A stretch of DNA of 6,418 bases from Gemmatimonadaceae bacterium. GTDB taxonomy: Bacteria > Gemmatimonadota > Gemmatimonadetes > Gemmatimonadales > Gemmatimonadaceae. The notes beneath the pieces were generated by a model that had not been told where the DNA came from, searched no databases, and saw only the letters and a program-made list of their open reading frames with translations. Below are positions 1 through 6,077 of the stretch, one piece after another. A program made the translations under genes and the position numbers. The stretch's first letter is position 1; each line of letters starts with the position of its first letter. The DNA is taken from contig JANYKY010000397.1 of NCBI GenBank assembly GCA_025357975.1, forward strand, positions 1-6,418, given 5' to 3'.

Positions 1-1099
1 CGAGCGTGGTGGCTTCGATCACTTCATGCTGAAGGAAATCTTCGAACAGCCCGAGACGATCGAGAACTGCATGCGGGGCCGACTCCTCGACGAGAATGGT
101 ACATCGAAGCTCGGCGGTCTGAACATGACCGACGAAGAGCTTCTCCGTTTCGACAATATCGTAATCACCGCTTGCGGAACGAGCTGGCATTCAGCCCTGA
201 TTGGTGAGCACATGATGGAGGAGCTGACACGAATTCCTGTCGAAGTGGAATACGCGTCCGAGTTCCGGTACAGAAATCCGATTGTCAATGATCGCACTCT
301 GTGTATCGTGATTTCGCAGTCGGGCGAAACTGCCGACACGCTCGCCGCCATGCGCGAGGCGAAGAATCGCGGAGCTCGCACGTATGGAATAGTCAACGTC
401 GTCGGGTCGACCATCGCCAGGGAATCGAACGGTGGTATCTACGTTCATGCTGGTCCGGAGATCGGCGTTGCATCGACCAAGGCCTTCACGAGCCAGGTCA
501 TCGCACTGGCCCTTCTCACGCTTAAGATCGGGCGCCTCAAGGACGTGTCAGTTGTTCGTGGGAAAGAGATCATCGAGGCGTTGCGCGCGCTTCCGGGACA
601 GGTGAAGGAGATACTCGACCGGGCGCCCGAGATGGAACAGATCGCCGAAGAGTTCAAGCGCGCACAAAACTTCCTCTACCTTGGCCGCGGATACAACTTT
701 CCGACGGCACTCGAAGGTGCGCTGAAGCTGAAGGAGATCAGCTATATCCACGCCGAGGGTTATCCTGCGGCGGAGATGAAACATGGGCCGATCGCGCTCA
801 TCGACGAGATGATGCCAGTGGTATTCATCGCGCCGCACGATGCTGTGTTCGACAAAGTCGTGTCCAACGTGCACGAGGTGAAGGCGAGGAAGGGGCGTGT
901 GATTGCCATCACGAGTCGCGACGAGCCGTCCCTCGCCGGCAAGCTCGACTACGAGTTCAGGATCCCCGAGACCATCGACATGCTCACGCCGGTGCTCGCA
1001 TGCATTCCGCTTCAGCTGCTCGCGTATTACATCGCCGTGAAGCGCGGGTCGAACGTAGACCAGCCGCGCAACCTCGCGAAGTCAGTCACTGTCGAGTAG
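1..1099 (+). CDS. glmS: GlmS, glutamine-fructose-6-phosphate aminotransferase, 3' part (5' end outside window)
   Basis: GlmS makes glucosamine-6-phosphate from fructose-6-phosphate and glutamine, the first committed step towards UDP-GlcNAc for peptidoglycan and lipid A. The reading frame is open from base 2 with no stop, and its first residues (ERGGFDHFMLKEIFEQP) match the linker after the glutaminase domain. About 240 N-terminal residues, including the catalytic Cys, therefore lie off the window. What remains is about 365 residues with both SIS sugar-isomerase domains. The first has ACGTSWHSAL, SQSGETADT and the STKAFT loop. The second has GRGYNFPTALEGALKLKEIS, then AEMKHGP, then the C-terminal LAKSVTVE. 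Key isomerase residues known from E. coli (Glu488, His504, Lys603, quoted from memory) appear intact as the Glu codon at 734-736, His at 782-784 and Lys at 1079-1081. The gene heads a tight plus-strand cluster with dtd downstream. Confidence 0.97.
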   Translation, partial: ERGGFDHFMLKEIFEQPETIENCMRGRLLDENGTSKLGGLNMTDEELLRFDNIVITACGTSWHSALIGEHMMEELTRIPVEVEYASEFRYRNPIVNDRTLCIVISQSGETADTLAAMREAKNRGARTYGIVNVVGSTIARESNGGIYVHAGPEIGVASTKAFTSQVIALALLTLKIGRLKDVSVVRGKEIIEALRALPGQVKEILDRAPEMEQIAEEFKRAQNFLYLGRGYNFPTALEGALKLKEISYIHAEGYPAAEMKHGPIALIDEMMPVVFIAPHDAVFDKVVSNVHEVKARKGRVIAITSRDEPSLAGKLDYEFRIPETIDMLTPVLACIPLQLLAYYIAVKRGSNVDQPRNLAKSVTVE

Positions 1100-1102
1100 C
1101 GC

Positions 1103-1540
1103 CTGAGAGTATTGCTCCAGCTCGTGTCACGCGCTGAAGTGCGCGTTGGCACGGCCGTCGTTGGAAAAATCGGAAAGGGTTTCGCGCTGCTCGTCGGTTT
1201 TACTGCGGGTGATAACGAAGAGAAATGTGAATGGATGGCCGAGAAAGTTTTCGGCCTCCGTTTGTTTCTGGATGCAAACGAAAAAATGAATCTCTCGTTG
1301 TCGGACGTCGGCGGCGAGGTACTAGTTGTTTCGCAGTTCACGCTTTACGGAAATGCCGAGAAAGGTCGGCGACCCAGCTTTGTCGGTGCTGCGCGGCCCG
1401 AACAGGCGATACCGCTCTACGAGAAGTTCATCGGATCGCTGCGGTCGAAGGGACTGAACGTGGCCACCGGCGAGTTCGGGGCAATGATGGAAGTCGATCT
1501 CGTGAACTTCGGACCGACGACACTCTGGATCGAACGTTGA
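1103..1540 (+). CDS. dtd: D-aminoacyl-tRNA deacylase Dtd, probable CTG start
   Basis: Dtd is a cytoplasmic proofreading enzyme that hydrolyses D-aminoacyl-tRNAs (and Gly-tRNA-Ala), keeping D-amino acids out of protein. Both family signatures are present: SQFTLYG (residues 77-83) and NFGPTT (135-140), which contains the Gly-cisPro pair that reads substrate chirality. I place the start at CTG 1103. The frame then begins (M)RVLLQLVSRAEV, matching the usual family N-terminus MRVVLQRVSRA. The protein is 145 residues long, and SQxxL and GP fall at the same numbers I recall for E. coli Dtd. The only conventional start nearby, TTG 1112, would delete three residues of the first beta strand. The gene lies in the same frame as glmS, separated by TAG and one codon (CGC), with at best a weak GAG at 1094-1096 as ribosome site, so coupling to glmS translation is likely. 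Identity is near certain; the start is less so. Confidence 0.95.
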   Translation: MRVLLQLVSRAEVRVGTAVVGKIGKGFALLVGFTAGDNEEKCEWMAEKVFGLRLFLDANEKMNLSLSDVGGEVLVVSQFTLYGNAEKGRRPSFVGAARPEQAIPLYEKFIGSLRSKGLNVATGEFGAMMEVDLVNFGPTTLWIER

Positions 1541-2193
1541 CCGACATCGCCACCTGCCCAGAGCAGGTAATTCCTCTCGAGCCAGTCGCCCGAAAGTTTG
1601 CTGAGCGGTATTCGCTGTTGACGCACCTTGTCGTCGCCGGGTCGCTGCTTCAAGAGGCAATCCCCGCAATCAAGTCGGATCCGGGCGACTTCTCCTTCGC
1701 ATGGATCGAGGCACTTACCGCTTCCGCCCTTATCCTCGCTGCGATTCGCGAGCTGAAGCGCAAGAAAGGGGATCATCATGGAACCGTTGCGTGGACCGAG
1801 ATATTCGCGGGTTTGGTGCTAGTTGTCGAGGCGGCTATTAAATGGCGGGCCGGATCTCGGCACTACCCACTCGCGATCGCCCGAACACTGGTGGCGATGC
1901 TTGTGATTGGACTTGGAGTTTCGCACGCACGCCTGAAATATGCGCGCAGCCTAAGGTTGGACGACAAAGGCCTCCGATGGAGACGCAGGCTCCTGCTTCG
2001 CTACTCGGCCGACTGGAAAGATATTCGTGGTCTATCGATCGATGAGCGGGCTGCGGTATTCACTCTGGCCGAAGGAAAGAATTTGTCGCTCGCAATTGGG
2101 CGGATGAAGCACAAGGAAGAACTTCGCGACGCAATCGTTTCGGCCGCAATGCGCCACGGCGTGGACGTGTCGGACACAAGGCAGCTCCGATGA
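1537..2193 (+). CDS. Unrecognised membrane protein with C-terminal PH-like domain
   Basis: I do not recognise this 218-residue protein as a named family. After about 25 polar residues come four hydrophobic stretches at roughly residues 27-45, 52-70, 84-101 and 111-129, with a basic loop ELKRKKGDHH near 72-81. A soluble tail follows (about 136-210). It reads LRLDDKGLRWRRR, then SADWKDIRGLSIDE, then a lysine-rich strand and a final helix (KEELRDAIVSAAMRH). This strand pattern, with a W-x-D-I core and a closing helix, resembles bacterial PH domains (DUF304/YdbT-like). That is inference from pattern only. The start chosen is TTG 1537, which overlaps the dtd stop as TTGA. No in-frame ATG occurs before residue 121, and an upstream ATG at 1231 lies wholly inside dtd. 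The gene ends in an ATGA overlap with maf, so it is translated as part of the same operon. The function is unknown; a membrane-associated scaffold or sensor is possible. Confidence 0.8.
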   Translation: MTDIATCPEQVIPLEPVARKFAERYSLLTHLVVAGSLLQEAIPAIKSDPGDFSFAWIEALTASALILAAIRELKRKKGDHHGTVAWTEIFAGLVLVVEAAIKWRAGSRHYPLAIARTLVAMLVIGLGVSHARLKYARSLRLDDKGLRWRRRLLLRYSADWKDIRGLSIDERAAVFTLAEGKNLSLAIGRMKHKEELRDAIVSAAMRHGVDVSDTRQLR

Positions 2194-2783
2194 TTCCCGT
2201 TTCAAGCCTGCGCGTCGTACTCGCGTCTGCGTCGCCGCGTCGCAGAGATCTACTGACGCTTGTGGGCATTACACACACCGTGCAGCCCGCTGATACAGAC
2301 GAGAGCCTGAGTTGGGGCGAGCTGCCAGAGGCATATTGCGAGCGGCTTTCGCGTGCGAAGGCCGAAACTATAGCGACTGCGGATCCCGATGCGCTCGTAA
2401 TTGGCGCGGACACCATTGTCGTCATCGACGATTCCGTGCTCGGCAAACCGCGCGACGTCGGTGACGCTGGGAGGATGCTCTCTATTTTGAGCGGTCGCTC
2501 TCACACCGTCATGACGGCCGTTGCGGTTGCTTTCAAAGGCAAAACTGTCTCGGCAGTTGAAACGGTTGACGTGACCTTTCGCCCAATTGATGCTGACGCG
2601 ATCAGGAGCTATGTCGCGACTGGGGAGCCAATGGATAAGGCGGGCGCGTACGGTATTCAGGGCTACGGCGCGACAATCGTCCGACGCATCGATGGCGATT
2701 ACTTCGCGGTAATGGGTCTCTCACTCATCAGGCTGGTGGCGCTGATGGCTGAAGTCGGCGTCAGCTACGACTTCGGGCGATAG
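2190..2783 (+). CDS. maf: Maf-family nucleoside triphosphate pyrophosphatase (YhdE-type)
   Basis: This 197-residue protein hydrolyses nucleoside triphosphates to monophosphate plus pyrophosphate. The YhdE branch prefers dTTP/UTP and modified pyrimidine nucleotides, and the family is linked to septum inhibition and nucleotide-pool cleaning. The sequence shows LASASPRRRDLL (residues 11-22), the catalytic GADTIVV (72-78, Asp74), GKPR (85-88) and DKAGAYGIQGYGA (149-161). The last motif, and the VMTAVAVA stretch after SGRSHT, match E. coli YhdE more closely than YceF. Length is normal for the family. The ATG at 2190 overlaps the stop of the preceding gene as ATGA, with an AAGG at 2178-2181 at suitable spacing. 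The 3' end runs 19 bases into the opposing glycosyltransferase gene. Exact substrate preference cannot be read from sequence alone. Confidence 0.95.
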   Translation: MIPVSSLRVVLASASPRRRDLLTLVGITHTVQPADTDESLSWGELPEAYCERLSRAKAETIATADPDALVIGADTIVVIDDSVLGKPRDVGDAGRMLSILSGRSHTVMTAVAVAFKGKTVSAVETVDVTFRPIDADAIRSYVATGEPMDKAGAYGIQGYGATIVRRIDGDYFAVMGLSLIRLVALMAEVGVSYDFGR

Positions 2784-3799
2784 CGCTCGCTCCACAGCTG
2801 GATCTTCGCGGCGACGTCGGCGACTGAAATACGCGACATCCTGTCACTCCGGGTTTTCATCGTCACAGGGCCCTGCTCGCCGTCGTCATGGAACGCGTCG
2901 ATTATCAAATCGTGAAATCGTCTGTACGGCCCGGTGCGTCGCGGATCGGTATATCCCATCAAGGAAATAACGGGACGATTGAGCGCAACGCTCATATGAA
3001 GCGGACCTGTGTCTGGCGAAAGAACAAGCGCGGAGGCGTCGAGTATGCCGACCAGATTGCGCAGGCCGCTGCCGAGAGCGGAAAAAGGTTTTGCATTGCT
3101 CGACTCGGTAATTGCGCTGGCTGCAGCACGTTCCCGCTCCGAATTGCCGCCGACGAGCACCGGCTGAAGCCCATACGTGCTGGAAATCAGGTCAGCAACC
3201 TCGGCCCATCGATCAGGGTGCCAGTCCTTTTCCAATTTACTCGTTGCAACAACTATTGACCCGATCAGACGGTCGAACTGCGCAACGAATGCGCGCTGCG
3301 CTGGTAGCTCGCTCGCCCAGGGCCCGATATTCCATTCAACTGGTTCGGCGGGAATTCCAATCTGCGAGAGGAACTCGAAATACTGGTCCTGCACATGCTG
3401 CACGGGATGGGCGGGGATGCGCTCTGTCGTGAAAAGCCAATTGGCATCGCGGGCACGCGCACGATCGAACCCGATTCGTCTCGTCACTCCGGATATCGCG
3501 GTGACGATACCCGCCTTGAAATACACCTGAAGATCGATCAGGAGGTCGAATTTCCTCGTTCGTAGCTGCCTCGCTACATTGAAGAAAGACTCGACGCCTT
3601 TCTGCCTGTCGAAAAGAATTATCTCGTCCACGTTCGGGTGCCCCCGCACGAGGGAGGCCGGGCCCGGCTGAAGCACCCAGGTGATCCGCGACGCAGGATC
3701 TCTGCGCTTGATCGCATTGATGACGGGAAGGACGTGAACCGCATCGCCGACCGCGCTCATCATGACGATGCAAATGCGGTTGGGCGGCGGCCCGCTCAT
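2765..3799 (-). CDS. Glycosyltransferase family 9 (heptosyltransferase-like), LPS core assembly
   Basis: This 344-residue GT-B fold enzyme is of the ADP-heptose:LPS heptosyltransferase family (WaaC/WaaF/RfaF-like), which adds sugars to the inner LPS core at the cytoplasmic face of the inner membrane. The N-terminal domain begins RICIVMMSAVGDAVHVLP (8-25), the family's S-x-x-GD-x-xH-x-LP acceptor-site motif with the presumed catalytic Asp19. The C-terminal nucleotide-sugar domain has SKLEKDWHPDRWAEV (187-201), VLVGGNSERE (214-223) and SPDTGPLHMSVALNRPVISLMG (the DTGxxH motif at 263-268). No signal peptide or membrane segment is seen, as expected. Its ATG overlaps the stop of the upstream kinase gene as ATGA, so it is the last gene of the trpE-kinase-GT9 unit. 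Whether the donor is ADP-heptose, and which core position is modified, is not determinable here. Confidence 0.92.
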   Translation of the reverse strand: MSGPPPNRICIVMMSAVGDAVHVLPVINAIKRRDPASRITWVLQPGPASLVRGHPNVDEIILFDRQKGVESFFNVARQLRTRKFDLLIDLQVYFKAGIVTAISGVTRRIGFDRARARDANWLFTTERIPAHPVQHVQDQYFEFLSQIGIPAEPVEWNIGPWASELPAQRAFVAQFDRLIGSIVVATSKLEKDWHPDRWAEVADLISSTYGLQPVLVGGNSERERAAASAITESSNAKPFSALGSGLRNLVGILDASALVLSPDTGPLHMSVALNRPVISLMGYTDPRRTGPYRRFHDLIIDAFHDDGEQGPVTMKTRSDRMSRISVADVAAKIQLWSERYRPKS

Positions 3800-4563
3800 T
3801 TCGCTGGCACGCCTGCCGCGGCCCTCATCGTTGCGATGTCGTCACCGCTCACCTCGATCGATCCGGTCGCCCCCAATTTCCTGAGCGATCGCTCGAGCCG
3901 GTCGACGTTGGCGCGCGCAACCATCGGATCGTCCGGAACGTGAAAGCGAATGCGGTCAACATCGAGAACGTGTGCTTTCGCGCCGTGATCACCATCCCAT
4001 GTTATCAGTATGTTGCGGATGTTGAGGTCGGGATGGTGAGCACCGATCGCATTGAGTGACCCAATGAGGTGGCCCGCAGCTATGAGACATGCGTCGCGAT
4101 GCTCACCGGCAGGCATCTCCCGAAGTACGACCGCCAGGTCATGCCCGTCCTTGATCTCCGATGTCGCGACGTCGCTACGCCGAAATAGGGGACCTGCCCG
4201 GTAAGTGACAAACGCGACGACTTCAGGAGTCGGGATCCCCGATATGCGAAGCCGGAGCGCATTGATGAGCTCTCGTAGTCCTCGTGTCGGCGGCAGAAAG
4301 AGATCCGAGCGGGTCCGGGCAAGCAGCCCGCCGCGCATTGAATGGCGCACGACAACATCCGCACCGTCATTGGGCAGAGTGATCGCGTACGCGGTTACCC
4401 GGCCTGTAAATCTGCGGACTCCTGGCTGTTTCGCCGCGAAATCGTAAAGGGTTTCGCTGCCGAGTATCGATTCGAGCCCAGCGCGGCTGCTTTCGATCAC
4501 GAGACCGCGTATCCCATTGCCAGTGACGCGGGCGTATCCGGGAAGATCCTCAGCGATTGGCAT
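3796..4563 (-). CDS. Lipopolysaccharide kinase of the KdkA/InaA type (Kdo kinase-like)
   Basis: This 255-residue protein has a small-molecule/LPS kinase fold, most like 3-deoxy-D-manno-octulosonic acid kinase (KdkA), which phosphorylates Kdo on the inner LPS core using ATP. Visible motifs are VVVRHSMRGGLLA (70-82, like the R-H-Y-x-RGG nucleotide-loop region of KdkA), GIPTPEVVAF (109-118), the catalytic loop HPDLNIRNIL (177-186, with Asp179 and Asn184) and the metal-binding VLDVDRIRF (199-207, Asp201). I chose ATG 4563 because it overlaps the trpE stop as TGATG. The frame is open further, to an ATG at 4632, but the extra 23 residues lie wholly inside trpE and look unlike the family. The gene sits directly upstream of a GT9 transferase, which supports an LPS-core role. 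The related InaA or WaaP families are alternatives; substrate assignment is inference. Confidence 0.87.
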   Translation of the reverse strand: MPIAEDLPGYARVTGNGIRGLVIESSRAGLESILGSETLYDFAAKQPGVRRFTGRVTAYAITLPNDGADVVVRHSMRGGLLARTRSDLFLPPTRGLRELINALRLRISGIPTPEVVAFVTYRAGPLFRRSDVATSEIKDGHDLAVVLREMPAGEHRDACLIAAGHLIGSLNAIGAHHPDLNIRNILITWDGDHGAKAHVLDVDRIRFHVPDDPMVARANVDRLERSLRKLGATGSIEVSGDDIATMRAAAGVPAK

Positions 4564-6071
4564 CAGCTGGCGTGGCGAACCTGGCCAATCGCAGAAAGAA
4601 TCGCCCGCGCCTTGCTGGCAGTCTCTTCCCACTCCGTCTCACCGACCGAATCCGCAACAATGCCGGCTCCGGTCTGCACAGACGCGATGCCATCGGCGAT
4701 GACACATGTGCGAATTGTTATTGCCAGATCCATTCGCCTGCCGCCTCCAGCGATGTAGCCGATCGCTCCTGCATACGCACCGCGTGAAACGGGCTCCAGT
4801 TCGTAGATGATCTCCATCGCGCGCACTTTCGGAGCACCTGTCATCGTACCCGCAGGAAATGTTGCGCGGAATACGTCGATGGCGGAGCGGTCGTGATCGA
4901 GAACGCCTTCGACCTGGCTGACGATGTGAAGCACGTGAGAATATTTCTCGATTCGCATCAGCTCTGTAACATCGACAGTTCCGTAACGTGCAACCCGGCC
5001 AACATCATTTCGCCCAAGATCGACGAGCATGATGTGCTCGGCCCTTTCTTTCGGGTCGGCGAGAAGCTCGTCGGCCAGCTGCTTGTCGCGAGCGGCAGTG
5101 TCACCACGCGGCCGGGTACCGGCAATGGGCCTCAGGGTTACGCGATTGTCCGAAAGGCGCACGAGCAATTCTGGTGAGCTTCCGATGATCTCGGCGCCAT
5201 CCATCACGAGATGGTACATGTAGGGCGAAGGATTCAATGCTCGGAGCGCCCGATATAGCGAGGTGGGCTCGAAGTCTGCTTCCAGTTCTATGCGCCGAGA
5301 TAGCAGGGATTGAAAACAGTCACCGGCGCGAATGTATTCACGGATCGCCTCGACGCCGGAAATGAAGTCTTGTTTCTCGAAACTCGAGCTGCCAACCGCC
5401 GCTGGGGCGGAACTGTCGAGCGTGAGCATCGGTAGGTGGGAGCTGGTACTGAGGCGTCGCTCGATGTCGCGAATCTCAGACGATGCCTTTTCGTAGGCAG
5501 CCCGCAACTCTTCTGGAGTAGTCCCTTCATCGAGGACGATTCCCACGACGACTCGCGCTCGTGCGCGAAGGTTGTCGATGATCACCATCGAGCGCGTGAA
5601 CACGAACATCGAATCCGCGAGTGAGGATGTGCGCGGGGGCGCGTCCGGGAGGTGTTCGATCAAGCGAACTACATCGTACCCGAAATACCCGACTGCCCCT
5701 GTCCAGAAGGCTCCGAGCTCGGGTGCGTCGACGGGGACTTCCGCCGAGATCAGTGCGTCCAGATCAGCCAGGGGATCTGCCGGTGTACGATCGGCGTGCC
5801 AGGCTTGCTCGGCAGACCAGTCCTGGACGATGCCGTTCGCGAGCCGCCACGCTGACCGCGGCTCGGTTCCCAGAAAAGTGTAGCGAGCCCACGTATCGCC
5901 GCCCGCCGGCGCAGACTCGAGCAGGAAACCAAACGGACCTCGCCGAAGTTTTGCGTAGGCGGATACAGGGGTATCAGTATCGAGAAGTATCTCGCTCCAT
6001 ACGGGAACAATGGAACGCGATCCATTGCGGGTCGCTGCAAGTTCTCTGAACCGCTCGTACGAGGATATCAT
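4563..6071 (-). CDS. trpE: Anthranilate synthase component I (TrpE)
   Basis: TrpE converts chorismate to anthranilate, the first step of tryptophan synthesis, and normally uses ammonia delivered by the glutaminase subunit TrpG. The 502-residue length is typical. The N-terminal domain carries LLES (50-53) and, later, NPSPYMYHL (280-288), which together form the tryptophan feedback site in known enzymes, so allosteric inhibition is likely retained. The catalytic chorismate-binding domain shows GDCFQSLLSRR (250-260), GSSPELLVRL (297-306), RPIAGTRPRG (314-323), HIMLVDLGRNDVG (346-358), FPAGTMTGAPKVRAMEII (405-422) and QTGAGIVADS (466-475). PIAGT rather than PIKGT separates it from aminodeoxychorismate synthase PabB. 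The ATG at 6071 gives a normal N-terminus (YERFRELA, then TPVSAYAKL). No trpG is adjacent; the kinase gene overlaps its stop. Its start codon lies 6 bases from a divergent gene, and I see no clear ribosome site or room for a trp leader. Confidence 0.97.
   Translation of the reverse strand: MISSYERFRELAATRNGSRSIVPVWSEILLDTDTPVSAYAKLRRGPFGFLLESAPAGGDTWARYTFLGTEPRSAWRLANGIVQDWSAEQAWHADRTPADPLADLDALISAEVPVDAPELGAFWTGAVGYFGYDVVRLIEHLPDAPPRTSSLADSMFVFTRSMVIIDNLRARARVVVGIVLDEGTTPEELRAAYEKASSEIRDIERRLSTSSHLPMLTLDSSAPAAVGSSSFEKQDFISGVEAIREYIRAGDCFQSLLSRRIELEADFEPTSLYRALRALNPSPYMYHLVMDGAEIIGSSPELLVRLSDNRVTLRPIAGTRPRGDTAARDKQLADELLADPKERAEHIMLVDLGRNDVGRVARYGTVDVTELMRIEKYSHVLHIVSQVEGVLDHDRSAIDVFRATFPAGTMTGAPKVRAMEIIYELEPVSRGAYAGAIGYIAGGGRRMDLAITIRTCVIADGIASVQTGAGIVADSVGETEWEETASKARAILSAIGQVRHAS
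6066..6071 (+). promoter_or_regulatory. Possible -10 element for a leaderless transcript of the exported-protein gene
   Basis: TATCAT differs from the consensus TATAAT at one position and ends 6 bases before the ATG at 6078. Initiation at the ATG itself would therefore fit and give a leaderless mRNA, which would explain the lack of a well-spaced ribosome site. The -35 region (around 6043-6048, TCTCTG) is poor, and the hexamer covers the trpE start codon on the other strand, so the match may be chance. Confidence 0.25.
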
Positions 6072-6077
6072 TCGAGG

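Noticed and set aside
5..657. Minus-strand open frames opposite glmS
   Set aside because: Composition and lack of any motif mark them as antisense shadows of the conserved glmS coding sequence.
1097..1102. Sequencing error or pseudogene joining glmS and dtd into a true fusion
   Set aside because: GlmS ends exactly at its canonical LAKSVTVE terminus and Dtd begins at its canonical position, so two separate proteins are the natural reading.
1231..1536. N-terminal extension of the membrane protein from ATG 1231 (320 residues)
   Set aside because: This part lies wholly inside dtd in another frame and encodes an Arg/Cys-rich low-complexity sequence typical of an out-of-frame shadow. TTG 1537 in a TTGA overlap is the sensible start.
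2784..2860. Rho-independent terminator after maf
   Set aside because: The short GC-rich repeats near 2808-2825 are not followed by a T-run and lie inside the GT9 coding end.
3336..3773. Minus-strand 145-residue open frame inside the GT9 gene
   Set aside because: It is rich in Arg and His with no motif, and lies in an alternative frame of a clearly real gene.
4564..4632. Extended start of the LPS kinase at ATG 4632
   Set aside because: The extra 23 residues overlap the trpE C-terminus and show no family resemblance. ATG 4563 in a TGATG overlap fits operon logic and the expected length.
5572..6049. Plus-strand open frames opposite the 5' part of trpE
   Set aside because: They are Arg/Ser/Pro-rich, mutually overlapping and motif-free. 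They reflect the codon bias of trpE on the other strand.
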